64,000 bases of DNA, from contig NZ_LT990039.1 in the NCBI RefSeq assembly GCF_900312975.1, forward strand, positions 310,001-374,000, written 5' to 3'. Shown piece after piece: positions 9,150 to 18,010 of this stretch; position 1 is the stretch's first letter, and every line of letters starts with the position of its first letter. The notes beneath the pieces were generated by a model, which saw only the letters and a program-made list of their open reading frames with translations, ran no database searches and was not told where the DNA came from. Position numbers and translations under genes: made by a program. This stretch comes from Massilistercora timonensis. GTDB lineage: Bacteria; Bacillota; Clostridia; Lachnospirales; Lachnospiraceae.

Positions 9150-9941
9150 TTATCTGTTTTTATATTCCAAACGGATGGTATCCGCGATAAGCGCAATGAA
9201 CTCAGAATTGGTAGGTTTTCCTTTTCCATTGCTCACTGTATATCCGAACAGCTGGTCCAGAGTGTCCAGCTTCCCTCTGCTCCAGGCCACCTCTATGGCG
9301 TGGCGGATCGCCCGCTCCACCCGGCTGGCCGTGGTCTGATGGATCTTCGCCACCGTGGGATAGAGGACTTTGGTGATGGCGTTCAGCACATCCATATCCT
9401 CCACCGCCATCAGGATGGCGTCCCGCAGGTAATGATACCCCTTGATGTGGGCCGGGATCCCGATCTCGTGGATCATGTCGGTGACCCGGGCTTCCAGATT
9501 TACCTGGGACTGGCCGCATACCACCGGCTCCCCGTCCTTTATCCCTTCCGGCCGGGGCCGTTCCCCCTGGTTTGTATGTTTGATCCTTCCAAGCACCGTC
9601 TCGTTGTTGAAAGGTTTTAAAATATAGTAATTCGCGCCTTTGCGGAAGGCGTCTTCTGTGATCCTTTCCTGGCCTACGGCGGTGATCACAATAAAAGCCG
9701 GATGCTTCTTAAGCTCTGTATCCGCGTTCACCAGGTCCATCACGCTTAAGCCATCCATTTTCGGCATGATCAGATCCAGAAGGACAACGTCCGGCTGTTT
9801 CTCGCGGATCAGCCGGTACACGTCCTCCCCGTTGCTGGCTTTGCCAACCAGGCGCAGGTCTTTGTCACTGTCGATGATTTCGCCAAGCAGATCCAGGATT
9901 CTTTCATTATCGTCGGCTATTGCTACGTTTATTTCACTCAT
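9150..9941 (-). CDS. spo0A: Sporulation master response regulator Spo0A
   Basis: A 263-residue response regulator that commits the cell to sporulation. The receiver domain (about 1-125) has the acidic pair D10/D11 and phospho-acceptor D56 in [13 protein letters not shown]. The C-terminal domain (about 150-263) has the Spo0A-specific DNA-binding helices ([17 protein letters not shown]...[15 protein letters not shown]). It follows spoIVB, the standard Bacillus/Clostridium arrangement. Its promoter at 9987-10015 contains a 0A-box-like heptamer. Confidence 0.98.
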   Translation of the reverse strand: MSEINVAIADDNERILDLLGEIIDSDKDLRLVGKASNGEDVYRLIREKQPDVVLLDLIMPKMDGLSVMDLVNADTELKKHPAFIVITAVGQERITEDAFRKGANYYILKPFNNETVLGRIKHTNQGERPRPEGIKDGEPVVCGQSQVNLEARVTDMIHEIGIPAHIKGYHYLRDAILMAVEDMDVLNAITKVLYPTVAKIHQTTASRVERAIRHAIEVAWSRGKLDTLDQLFGYTVSNGKGKPTNSEFIALIADTIRLEYKNR

Positions 9942-9986
9942 TTTGCGAAATACCTCCTTTCTCGTACAATAAAACCGTCATGACCA

Positions 9987-10015
9987 ATTATATATTTCGT
10001 CATATTTCAAAGCAA
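9987..10015 (-). promoter_or_regulatory. Promoter of spo0A with a 0A-box-like heptamer
   Basis: TTGCTT (10010-10015) and TATAAT (9987-9992) are 17 bp apart. TGACGAA, matching the Spo0A box TGNCGAA, lies at 9996-10002 in the spacer, which would allow autoregulation. Confidence 0.55.
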
Positions 10016-10060
10016 GAAATTGCTGTCGTAAAAACCTGACACCATGCGACTGTTTTCACG

Positions 10061-11125
10061 CTATTCTACATTTTTCAACATGTTTTCTATAAAGATCCCG
10101 TACCCCCTGGCCGGGTCGCTGACAAACACATGGGTGACCGCTCCCACCAGCTTCCCGTCCTGAAGGATGGGGGATCCGGACATCCCCTGCACGATGCCGC
10201 CGGTAACTGAAAGGAGATCCTGATCCGTTACCCGGATCTCCAGCCCTTTGTTTGCTTCCTTCGCATGGGTGTCGATTTTGGTAATCTCAATGTCGTACTC
10301 TTTTACCTCTCCTTCCACCGCGCACCGGATCGTGGCCTTCCCTTCCCGGATCTCCTCCTTCGCCGCCGTCTCTACCGGGACCTGGTCTGAGAACAGGGTG
10401 TCGATCCTCCCGATCTCGCCGTAGATCCCTTCCTCCGTGTTCTGCTCAATGGTTCCCAGGATATTGTAATTGTTGTAGATGATGATCCCTTCCATTCCCC
10501 CCGGCGTTCCGTCCGCTCCTTTCTGGATATCCTTGATACTGGTGGAGTAAAGGGTTCCCCGGGAAATGGCAAGAAGCTTCCCGGTATCCACGTCGTGGAT
10601 CCCATGCCCCAGGGCGCCGAACCGGCTGTCCCCGTTGAGGAAGGTGACGGTTCCCAGGCCCTGGGCATTGTCCCTCACCCAGATGCCAAGCTTATATTCC
10701 TCCGGCCCGCATAAGACCGCCCGGGTTTGCACGTCGATGGTCTCACCGCCCCGCTGCAGCGTCAGCACCACATCCTCGTCCTGAAGCGCTTCCACCTCCC
10801 GGATCAGTTCCTTCTTGTCCCGGACTTTCCTCCCGTCCAGTTCCAGGATATAATCCCCTGCCTGCACCAGGTTCCTGGCCGGCTCCTCAGGGCTACCGTC
10901 CAGTCCTTCCACCGCTCCGGTGCCCAGGACCATCACCCCTTCCGTCTCCAGGTAGATGCCCACCGGCATCCCACCGGGGATCACCATGGTCCCCTCCGCC
11001 GGCCTGGCGCTCACTTCCCGGTCAAACTGCGCCTCATACCCGTGGATCAGATACCAGCTTCCCCCTGTGGCGGCCACAAAGACCAGGGCCATGATCAAGA
11101 TCCTCCGATACCAGTATTTTCTCAT
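10061..11125 (-). CDS. spoIVB: SpoIVB peptidase
   Basis: A forespore-made serine peptidase (family S55) that signals to the SpoIVFA/SpoIVFB complex to activate sigma-K in Bacillus. The start is ATG 11123-11125 (MRKYWYRR) behind AAGGAAG; a further-upstream in-frame start at 11176 falls in the recN terminator and is rejected. It has one N-terminal membrane segment (residues 7-24), a PDZ domain (about 75-135, GDYILELDGRKV) and the S55 peptidase domain with GHGIHD (173-178) and GMSGSP (314-319), which contain the catalytic His and Ser. Confidence 0.96.
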   Translation of the reverse strand: MRKYWYRRILIMALVFVAATGGSWYLIHGYEAQFDREVSARPAEGTMVIPGGMPVGIYLETEGVMVLGTGAVEGLDGSPEEPARNLVQAGDYILELDGRKVRDKKELIREVEALQDEDVVLTLQRGGETIDVQTRAVLCGPEEYKLGIWVRDNAQGLGTVTFLNGDSRFGALGHGIHDVDTGKLLAISRGTLYSTSIKDIQKGADGTPGGMEGIIIYNNYNILGTIEQNTEEGIYGEIGRIDTLFSDQVPVETAAKEEIREGKATIRCAVEGEVKEYDIEITKIDTHAKEANKGLEIRVTDQDLLSVTGGIVQGMSGSPILQDGKLVGAVTHVFVSDPARGYGIFIENMLKNVE

Positions 11126-11150
11126 CTCATTCTTCCTTTCTTCCCGAAAT

Positions 11151-11183
11151 AAAAAGACAGGCGTCTTTTCTGACACCTGTCTT
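11151..11183 (-). terminator. Terminator after recN
   Basis: A 12-bp stem (AAGACAGGTGTC / GACGCCTGTCTT, one G-U pair), a 6-nt loop, then TTTTTATTT on the minus strand. It ends the asp23-to-recN operon. Confidence 0.85.
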
Positions 11184-11214
11184 AGTATGTGGAACTTTCG
11201 CGGTTTCCATCCTT

Positions 11215-12888
11215 TTATTTTATCCCTTTTGCAAGTTCTTTCATCTCTCTGGCGTTGGTGAGCACCGCCTCTGTGATCCTGGCTCCGCCAAGGATCCTTG
11301 CCAGCTCCCGGACAGAATCTTCCTGGGTAAGCCTGCGGATCCTGGTCCTGGTCTCCATCTCTTCCACCGTCTTCTCGATCACATAATGGGCGTCCGCCAT
11401 GGCCGCGATCTGGGCAAGATGGGTGATGCAGATCACCTGATGGGTCTTTCCGATAAGCGCCATCTTCTCTGAGACTTTCTGAGCGGTCCGCCCGCTGATC
11501 CCCACGTCGATCTCATCGAAGATCAGAGTCTCAATGTCATCCCTCCTGGCCATTACCGTGCGGATGGCCAGCATAATCCTTGAGAGCTCCCCGCCGGAAG
11601 CCACGTCTTTCAAAGGCCGCAGGGACTGTCCCGGATTCAGGGAGATCATGAACTCCACATCGTCGGTTCCGTTTCCGGTATAGGACTTCAGCTCCTCAAA
11701 ATGGATCTCAAACCGCACATCGGCGAAATTCAGTTCCTCCAGGCCTTTCTGCACCGCCTCTTCCAGGATGGCCGCCTGGCTTTTCCGCACCTGGCTTAAG
11801 CTGCGACAGGCTTTTGCAAGAAGCGCTTCCGCTTCCCGGGCCTTCTTCTCAAGTCCGGCGAGATAAGCCTCATAGTCCTGGAGTTTTTCCAGCTTCCCGG
11901 CCTGCTGCTCTTGATAAGCCAGGATCTCTCCCACCGTTCCGCCGTATTTTACCTTCAGGCGGTTGATCTCGTTGAGCCGGTTCTCCGTTTCATAGAGCTC
12001 TTCTTCCGAGTACTCGCAGCTCTTGCTGTAATCAGACAGCTCCCGGTTAAAATCATTGAGAAGGCTGTCCACTTCCACCAGCTGTTTCTGCAGCTGCCTG
12101 GCGCCTTCGTCACATTCAGCCGCCTCAGAAAGAGCCCGGATCGCCCGGCTTAAATTCTCGCTGGCGCTGTCCGGATCCTCGCTGGTATAGCGGTAGGCTT
12201 CCAGCGCGCTTCCGGCGATCTTCCTTCCGTTGGCCATCCGCCGGTAGGCGCTCTCCAGCTCTTCGTCCTCTCCTTCCTGCAGCGCCGCTTTCTCGATCTC
12301 CTCCACCTCGAATTCCAGGAACGCCATCTCTTTGGCTCGCTGGGACTCGTCCATAGAGACTTCCTCCAGCTCTTTCTCACAGGCCCGGTAATCCCGGTAG
12401 GCTTCCTGCACTGCCTGCCGGCAGCCGGCCCCTTCCTCCCGGGCGAAGGCATCCAGGATCTCCAGATGGTTTTTCTTATACAGCAGAGACTGATGCTCAT
12501 GCTGGCCGTGGATATCGATGAGGACGGCGGACACTTCCCGCAGAAGTCCCATGGTCACTGTCTCCCCGTTGATCCTGCTCACACTCCTGCCTTCCATCAG
12601 CCGGCGGCTTAAGACCACCATCCCTTCCTCCGGAAATACATCCAGGGCTTTAAGTCTCTCGATCTGCCCGGGATCCCGGATCTCAAAGGTAAGTTCTACA
12701 AACCCGTAATCCGCCCCGTCGCGGATGATGTCCCTGGTATATCTGCCGCCCAGGGCCAGATTCACAGACCCCAGGATGATGGACTTGCCCGCCCCGGTCT
12801 CACCGGTCAGGATATTCAGGCCCTCGCCGAACTCTACTTCGATCTCATCGATGAGGGCCAGATTCTTCACATGTAAACTCCGTAACAT
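11215..12888 (-). CDS. recN: DNA repair protein RecN
   Basis: A 557-residue SMC-like ATPase acting at DNA double-strand breaks. Walker A GETGAGKS is at 29-36. A long heptad-rich coiled coil fills roughly 150-370. The C-terminal ABC signature region (SGGELSRIMLAI) is followed by Walker B (LIFDEIDVGISG). It is the last gene of the operon and follows argR by 11 bp, a conserved argR-recN-spoIVB order. Confidence 0.97.
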   Translation of the reverse strand: MLRSLHVKNLALIDEIEVEFGEGLNILTGETGAGKSIILGSVNLALGGRYTRDIIRDGADYGFVELTFEIRDPGQIERLKALDVFPEEGMVVLSRRLMEGRSVSRINGETVTMGLLREVSAVLIDIHGQHEHQSLLYKKNHLEILDAFAREEGAGCRQAVQEAYRDYRACEKELEEVSMDESQRAKEMAFLEFEVEEIEKAALQEGEDEELESAYRRMANGRKIAGSALEAYRYTSEDPDSASENLSRAIRALSEAAECDEGARQLQKQLVEVDSLLNDFNRELSDYSKSCEYSEEELYETENRLNEINRLKVKYGGTVGEILAYQEQQAGKLEKLQDYEAYLAGLEKKAREAEALLAKACRSLSQVRKSQAAILEEAVQKGLEELNFADVRFEIHFEELKSYTGNGTDDVEFMISLNPGQSLRPLKDVASGGELSRIMLAIRTVMARRDDIETLIFDEIDVGISGRTAQKVSEKMALIGKTHQVICITHLAQIAAMADAHYVIEKTVEEMETRTRIRRLTQEDSVRELARILGGARITEAVLTNAREMKELAKGIK

Positions 12889-12899
12889 ACTGCCTCCCG

Positions 12900-13346
12900 T
12901 CAGACGATCTTGCCGATCTTATCCATCACCTTTATGGTATCCTCCACACTGCGGATAGCGCACATGATGGTGTCGTCCCCGGCGATGCTTCCTACCACCT
13001 CCGGCCAGTTCATGGCATCAATGGCCACGCAGACCGCGTTGGCCATCCCGGTTACCGTCTTGATCACCAGGATATTCTGGGCCATATCCATGGACAGGAA
13101 TCCTTCCCGGAGCACACGGATGTATTTCTCGCCCATTTCCCCGTCTCCGCTCTGGTGGACTGCATAGAACTGTTTGCCGTCTCCCGCCGGCACCTTGGTC
13201 AGCTTCAGATCCCGGATATCCCGGGACACGGTAGCCTGGGTCACCTTGAATCCTTCCTGATTCAGATAGGCCGCCAGCTCTTCCTGGGTCTCGATCTGGT
13301 GTTTGTTGATCAGTTCGATGATCTTTGCGTGTCGGTTTACTTTCAT
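12900..13346 (-). CDS. argR: Arginine repressor
   Basis: A 148-residue ArgR/AhrC. The N-terminal winged-helix DNA-binding domain (about 1-70) includes TQEELAAYLNQEGFKVTQATVSRDI. The C-terminal arginine-binding, hexamerising domain contains VVGSIAGDDTIMCAI (about 116-130) with the acidic arginine-contacting residues. It senses arginine and represses biosynthesis genes. It lies 3 bp after nadK and 11 bp before recN in one operon. No arginine gene is in the window. Confidence 0.96.
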   Translation of the reverse strand: MKVNRHAKIIELINKHQIETQEELAAYLNQEGFKVTQATVSRDIRDLKLTKVPAGDGKQFYAVHQSGDGEMGEKYIRVLREGFLSMDMAQNILVIKTVTGMANAVCVAIDAMNWPEVVGSIAGDDTIMCAIRSVEDTIKVMDKIGKIV

Positions 13347-13349
13347 GTC

Positions 13350-14183
13350 CTAATTTCCTTTCATCTTTCTGCGCAGCATCTCCAGAAAACTGATCCTGCT
13401 AAGGCGCATGAGCCTGGTGGAAGCTCCGGCTCTTCGAATGGTTACTCTATCTCCTGTTACCAGCGGCAGGGTGTCCGCCCCGTCGAAGGCCACCATGGCT
13501 TCTTCCACCGCGTCATGGCGCCCCTCTGCGATCTCGATCACGATCTCGTCCTCTGCAGAGAGCACGATACTGCTGGTGTTCAGCGCGTGGGGACAGATGG
13601 GAGTGATCACGATCATGGATGCCGTGGGTTCTACGATAGGCCCTCCGGCGGACAGATTATATGCCGTGGAGCCGGTGGGCGTGGAAATGATCACGCCGTC
13701 CGCCTCGTAGGTATTCAGAAGTTCCCCGTTCACATAGATCCGGAAATGGATCAGCCGGATCTCCGTCTTCCTGGATACCACGATATCATTTAAGGAAATA
13801 TCCTTCCTTCCGTCCTGAAGAGTTCCCTCCAGCATCATCCGGTCTTCCAGGGTATAATCCCCCTCAAGGATCTGGGCGAAGGCGTCTTCGATGTGGTTGA
13901 CTTCCACCTCGGTGAGATAACCAAGCGTCCCCATGTTGATCCCCAGCACCGGGATATTCCTTCCGTGCAGGAACCGGGCCACCTCGATAAGGCTTCCGTC
14001 CCCGCCGATGACCACGGCACAGTCGATCTTCTCAGGGATCTTCTCCCGGATGATCTTCTTATCCCCGTCCTTCTCACAGAGAACGCAGGTCTTTCCCGCG
14101 TCGGTAAGAAGCCGCTTCACTTTTGCCGTCACACGACCGTCCGCGTCCTTTCCGTCATTTGTCACGATCAGAAAATGTTCCAT
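13350..14183 (-). CDS. nadK: NAD kinase
   Basis: A 277-residue NAD(+)/NADH kinase that makes NADP. It has the signature GGDGS (60-64), the NMGTLGYL loop (89-96), a DGVIISTPTGSTAYNLSAGGP segment lining the active site (about 163-183), and a beta-rich C-terminus. It starts 10 bp after tlyA, within the asp23-to-recN operon. Confidence 0.96.
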   Translation of the reverse strand: MEHFLIVTNDGKDADGRVTAKVKRLLTDAGKTCVLCEKDGDKKIIREKIPEKIDCAVVIGGDGSLIEVARFLHGRNIPVLGINMGTLGYLTEVEVNHIEDAFAQILEGDYTLEDRMMLEGTLQDGRKDISLNDIVVSRKTEIRLIHFRIYVNGELLNTYEADGVIISTPTGSTAYNLSAGGPIVEPTASMIVITPICPHALNTSSIVLSAEDEIVIEIAEGRHDAVEEAMVAFDGADTLPLVTGDRVTIRRAGASTRLMRLSRISFLEMLRRKMKGN

Positions 14184-14193
14184 GTCTCTCTCC

Positions 14194-15006
14194 CTATTCT
14201 TTGGCCAATGCGGTGAAGGCCTGCTCCACCGTCCCCCGGATGTCTACATTCCCGGCCTGTGTCCCGGTTTCTCTGCCGCATTTCTTCAGATGGACCAGAT
14301 ATTCGATGTTCCCCTCCGGTCCCCGGATGGGGGAAAATTCCAGCTCCAGTACGTCAAAGCCGATGGAGCAGGCGTAATCCGCCACTTTCTGGATCACTTC
14401 CCGGTGGGTGGCAGGTTCGCGCACCACGCCCTTCTTCCCCACCTTCTCCCGGCCCGCCTCGAACTGAGGCTTGATCAGCGCCACGATCTCACCGTCCCCG
14501 GTGAGATACTCCCGGATGGGCAGCAGCACTTTAGTCAGGGAGATAAAGGAAACGTCGATGGAGGAAAATTCTACCGGCTCCCCGATGTCCTCCGGCGTCA
14601 CATAGCGGATGTTGGTCTTCTCCATACACACCACCCGGTCGTCCTGGCGCAGCTTCCAGTCCAGCTGGCCTCTCCCCACGTCGATAGCATAAACCTTCCT
14701 GGCCCCGTTCTGGAGCATACAGTCTGTGAACCCTCCAGTGGAAGAACCCACGTCGGTGCACACCTTCCCCTCCACCGAAAGATCAAAATGGTTCAGGGCC
14801 TTCTCCAGTTTCAGCCCTCCCCGGCTCACATAGGGAAGGGTATTCCCCCGCACCTCGATCTTGCATTCTTCTTTGAAGGTTGTCCCCGGTTTGTCTTCCT
14901 TCTGGCCGTCCACATAGACGTTCCCGGCCATGATCACCGCCTTGGCCTTCTCCCGGGAGGCTGCCAGATTCCGCTTCACCAGCAGTACATCCAAACGTTC
15001 TTTCAT
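14194..15006 (-). CDS. tlyA: TlyA-family rRNA ribose methyltransferase
   Basis: A 270-residue protein with an N-terminal S4 RNA-binding domain (1-60, MKERLDVLLVKRNLAASREKA) followed by an FtsJ/RrmJ-like AdoMet methyltransferase (VGSSTGGFTDCML near 80-95). Family members 2'-O-methylate cytidines in 16S and/or 23S rRNA and affect capreomycin sensitivity. In Bacillus the homologue (yqxC) is also between dxs and nadK. The precise rRNA target cannot be read from the sequence. Confidence 0.92.
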   Translation of the reverse strand: MKERLDVLLVKRNLAASREKAKAVIMAGNVYVDGQKEDKPGTTFKEECKIEVRGNTLPYVSRGGLKLEKALNHFDLSVEGKVCTDVGSSTGGFTDCMLQNGARKVYAIDVGRGQLDWKLRQDDRVVCMEKTNIRYVTPEDIGEPVEFSSIDVSFISLTKVLLPIREYLTGDGEIVALIKPQFEAGREKVGKKGVVREPATHREVIQKVADYACSIGFDVLELEFSPIRGPEGNIEYLVHLKKCGRETGTQAGNVDIRGTVEQAFTALAKE

Positions 15007-15009
15007 CTT

Positions 15010-16884
15010 CTATAACTCCTTATATGCTTCCAGAATCCGCTTTGTCAGGGATTCCGGATCAAGCCCTGTCTCCCGGCGCAGGATCTCCACACTGCCGTGC
15101 TCCACATAATCATCCGGCAGAGACAGGGGCAGGATCCTGGCCTTAAGGCCACGCTTACATGCAAACGCAAGGACCCGCTCCCCAAAGCTTCCGCAGGGCA
15201 CATTTTCCTCGATCACCCCGATCAGGCCATGGGTCCTGGAAAGTTCCACAAACATCTCCTCATCCAGGGGCTTCACAAACCGGGCGTTCACAAGGGTACA
15301 GGAATATCCTTTCTCCTTCAGCATGTCCCGCACCAACGCAGCCGTCTCAAACATGTGTCCCACGCTTACCAGAGCGATGTCTTTCTCTTCCCGGATCATC
15401 TCGCTCTTTCCATAGACCACCGGCGCCCGGAACTCCCGGTATCCGTCGTACGCAGTCCCTCTGGGATAGCGCAGCGCCACAGGTCCTTCAAAAGCCAGGG
15501 CGAACCTGAGCATATCCGCCAGCTCCCACTTGTTCTTGGGAGACAGGATGGTCATATTAGGAATGCTTCCCAGATAGGACAGGTCGAAGATTCCCTGATG
15601 AGTCTCTCCGTCGCTTCCCACCAGTCCGGCCCGGTCCACCGCCAGCACCACCGGCAGGTTCTGCAGGCCCACGTCATGGATCAGCTGGTCATAGCCTCTT
15701 TGGAGGAAGGAGGAATAGACGGCGAACACCGGCTTCATTCCTCCCGCCGCCAGCCCGGCGGCAAAGGTCACTGCATGTTCCTCCGCGATTCCCACGTCAA
15801 AGAAACGGTCCGGGAACATCCGGCGGAACCGGGACAGCCCGGTGCCGTCCGCCATAGCTGCGGTGATAGCCGCGATCTTCGGATCTCTTCTGGCTTCATC
15901 GCACAGGACCTTGCCAAACACATCTGTGTAGCTGTCTTTTTTCTCTCCCGAAGAACAGACTTCCCCGGTGGCTATATCGAAGGGGCCGATACCGTGGAAC
16001 TTGTCCGGCGCCTGCTCCGCAGGGGTATAGCCTTTCCCCTTCCGGGTCAGCACATGGAGGAGCACCGGCCCGTCGATCTTGCTGGCCTCCCGAAGGGCCC
16101 GGCACAAAAGAGACAGGTTATGTCCCGGCACAGGTCCCAGGTAAGTGATCCCCATGTCTTCGAAAAACATTCCCGGCACCACCAGCTGCTTAATACTGCT
16201 CTTGGTCTTGCGGATCTTCTCGATGAGAGGATCCCCGATCACCGGGATACTGTGAAGGGTATTGGTCACGCCTTTCTTAAGGCCGGTGTAGATATCCGCC
16301 GTCCGCAGTTTGGCCAGATACCGGGACATGCCCCCTACATTTTCTGAGATGGACATATGGTTGTCATTGAGTACAATGATAAAATTCGTCTTCAGGTGAG
16401 CGGCGTTATTGAGAGCCTCATAGGCCATCCCTCCGGTCAGGGACCCGTCCCCGATCACGGAGATGACCCGGTAGTCCTCTCCCTTAAGATCCCGGGCAGC
16501 CACAAGTCCCAGCCCGGCCGAGATGGAAGTAGAACTGTGTCCGGTATCAAAGGCGTCGCAGGGGCTTTCCTTGCGCTTGGGGAACCCGCTCATCCCCCCG
16601 TAGCGCCGCAGGTCGTCAAACCCCTCTTTTCTCCCGGTGAGAAGTTTGTGGGTGTAGGACTGATGCCCCACATCCCAGATGATCTTATCCTGGGGAAGGT
16701 CAAACATCAGATGAAGGGCCATGGTCAGCTCCACCACACCCAGGTTGGAGGCCAGGTGTCCTCCGGTCCTGCTCACCTTCTCCACCAGGAACTGCCGGAT
16801 CTCCTCTGCCAGGATCTCCAGTTCTTCCCCGTTTAAGTTCTTAATATCATTTTCCTTTTGTATCCGCTCCAGCATATCAGACAC
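15010..16884 (-). CDS. dxs: 1-deoxy-D-xylulose-5-phosphate synthase
   Basis: A 624-residue thiamine-diphosphate transketolase-like enzyme catalysing the first step of the MEP isoprenoid pathway. Visible are DVGHQSYTHKLLTGR, the ThDP/metal-binding GDGSLTGGMAYEALN (about 145-160), FDVGIAEEHAVTFAAGLA with the catalytic Glu, and a C-terminal transketolase domain. It is 6 bp downstream of the prenyl synthase ispA and 3 bp upstream of tlyA, so the operon couples the first MEP step with chain elongation. Confidence 0.97.
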   Translation of the reverse strand: MSDMLERIQKENDIKNLNGEELEILAEEIRQFLVEKVSRTGGHLASNLGVVELTMALHLMFDLPQDKIIWDVGHQSYTHKLLTGRKEGFDDLRRYGGMSGFPKRKESPCDAFDTGHSSTSISAGLGLVAARDLKGEDYRVISVIGDGSLTGGMAYEALNNAAHLKTNFIIVLNDNHMSISENVGGMSRYLAKLRTADIYTGLKKGVTNTLHSIPVIGDPLIEKIRKTKSSIKQLVVPGMFFEDMGITYLGPVPGHNLSLLCRALREASKIDGPVLLHVLTRKGKGYTPAEQAPDKFHGIGPFDIATGEVCSSGEKKDSYTDVFGKVLCDEARRDPKIAAITAAMADGTGLSRFRRMFPDRFFDVGIAEEHAVTFAAGLAAGGMKPVFAVYSSFLQRGYDQLIHDVGLQNLPVVLAVDRAGLVGSDGETHQGIFDLSYLGSIPNMTILSPKNKWELADMLRFALAFEGPVALRYPRGTAYDGYREFRAPVVYGKSEMIREEKDIALVSVGHMFETAALVRDMLKEKGYSCTLVNARFVKPLDEEMFVELSRTHGLIGVIEENVPCGSFGERVLAFACKRGLKARILPLSLPDDYVEHGSVEILRRETGLDPESLTKRILEAYKEL

Positions 16885-16890
16885 TCCTTT

Positions 16891-17793
16891 TTATCGGTCC
16901 CTGTGGATCAGCTGTACCAAAAGCTGCGCAAGATAGGGATTCTCCCCCGGAAGGGTATTAAGAAGCCGGATGGCCTCATTGGAGCACTCCTCCACGATCC
17001 TGGCTGCCTTATCGGCTCCCATCAGCGTCACATACGTGGTCTTCTCATTTTTCTCGTCACTGTGCACCGGCTTGCCAAGCACTTCCGGGGTGCTGGTCAC
17101 ATCCAGGATATCGTCCTGGATCTGGAAGGCCAGTCCCACGCAGGAAGCGATCTTTTCCACCGTCTTTATCTCCTCTTCGGACGCGCCTGCCAGGCTCGCG
17201 CCCACCATCATGGACGCCTCGATAAGCGCCCCGGTCTTCAGTTCATAGATGGTGTCCAGCACTTCCTTCTCCACCGCCTGGCCGGTCTTGCCCACATCAA
17301 TGACCTGGCCGCCGATCATCCCGCGGATCCCCGCTTTCTCTCCCAGCACCTGCAGGGCTCTCCCAATGGAAGAAGCCTCCTCCGGAGCCAGGGAAAATGC
17401 CTGAAAGGCCGTCTCAAAAGCATAGTTCAAAAGAGCGTCCCCGGCAAGGATCCCCATATCCTCTCCGTAGACTCTCCAGGTGGTCAGCCTGCCCCTGCGG
17501 TAATCGTCGTTATCCATAGCCGGAAGGTCGTCATGCACCAGAGAATAGGTATGTATCATCTCCATGGCCGCCATAAAAGGCGCAAGGGCAGGGGATTCCC
17601 CGCCAAACAGCCGGTGGGTCTCCTGCATCAGCATGGGACGTAGCCGTTTGCCTCCTGCCATAAGGCTGTAGTTCATGGCCTCCATGATCACCTTCTGGTA
17701 TCCCTCTTCCGCCGGAAGAAAGGTCTGCAGGATCTCCTCGATCTCCTCTACCTTCTCCTTTTGCAGCCTTCCAAAATCACTGTTCGAACTCAT
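16891..17793 (-). CDS. ispA: Polyprenyl (geranyl/farnesyl) diphosphate synthase
   Basis: I choose ATG 17791-17793 (MSSNSDFGRL, 300 residues) because AGAAGGAG lies just upstream; an in-frame ATG at 17811 has no such site. The first aspartate-rich motif DDLPAMD (HDDLPAMDNDD, near 90), GGKRLRP (near 50) and the second aspartate-rich FQIQDDILD (near 225) identify an all-trans prenyl synthase that condenses IPP with allylic diphosphates. It overlaps the end of xseB by 17 bp. Confidence 0.93.
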   Translation of the reverse strand: MSSNSDFGRLQKEKVEEIEEILQTFLPAEEGYQKVIMEAMNYSLMAGGKRLRPMLMQETHRLFGGESPALAPFMAAMEMIHTYSLVHDDLPAMDNDDYRRGRLTTWRVYGEDMGILAGDALLNYAFETAFQAFSLAPEEASSIGRALQVLGEKAGIRGMIGGQVIDVGKTGQAVEKEVLDTIYELKTGALIEASMMVGASLAGASEEEIKTVEKIASCVGLAFQIQDDILDVTSTPEVLGKPVHSDEKNEKTTYVTLMGADKAARIVEECSNEAIRLLNTLPGENPYLAQLLVQLIHRDR

Positions 17794-18010
17794 GGGTCTC
17801 TCCTTCTTCATCCAATATCAGCATTTTTTTCTCGATCTTATCAATCTTATCGTTACAGGACTTCAACAGGTCCATCCCCTTGTGGTAGAGGGCGAAGCTC
17901 TCCTCCAGGGAGATGTCTTCCGCCTCCATCCTGCCCACCAGTTCCTCCAGGCGTCCAAAGGTCTGGTCCAGCGTCTCTTCCTGTTTCATTTCTTCATTCT
18001 TCTCAGCCAC
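17777..18010 (-). CDS. xseB: Exodeoxyribonuclease VII small subunit
   Basis: A 77-residue helical protein with the XseB core TFGRLEELVGRMEAEDISLEES. It starts with GTG (18008-18010) behind GGAGGAG and overlaps the end of xseA by 8 bp, so the subunits are translationally coupled. Several XseB chains assemble on each XseA. Confidence 0.93.
   Translation of the reverse strand: MAEKNEEMKQEETLDQTFGRLEELVGRMEAEDISLEESFALYHKGMDLLKSCNDKIDKIEKKMLILDEEGETHEFEQ

Noticed and set aside
13933-16347. Long plus-strand frames opposite nadK, tlyA and dxs
   Set aside because: These are antisense shadows of well-identified minus-strand enzymes. The translations are rich in His, Arg and Pro with no recognisable domains.
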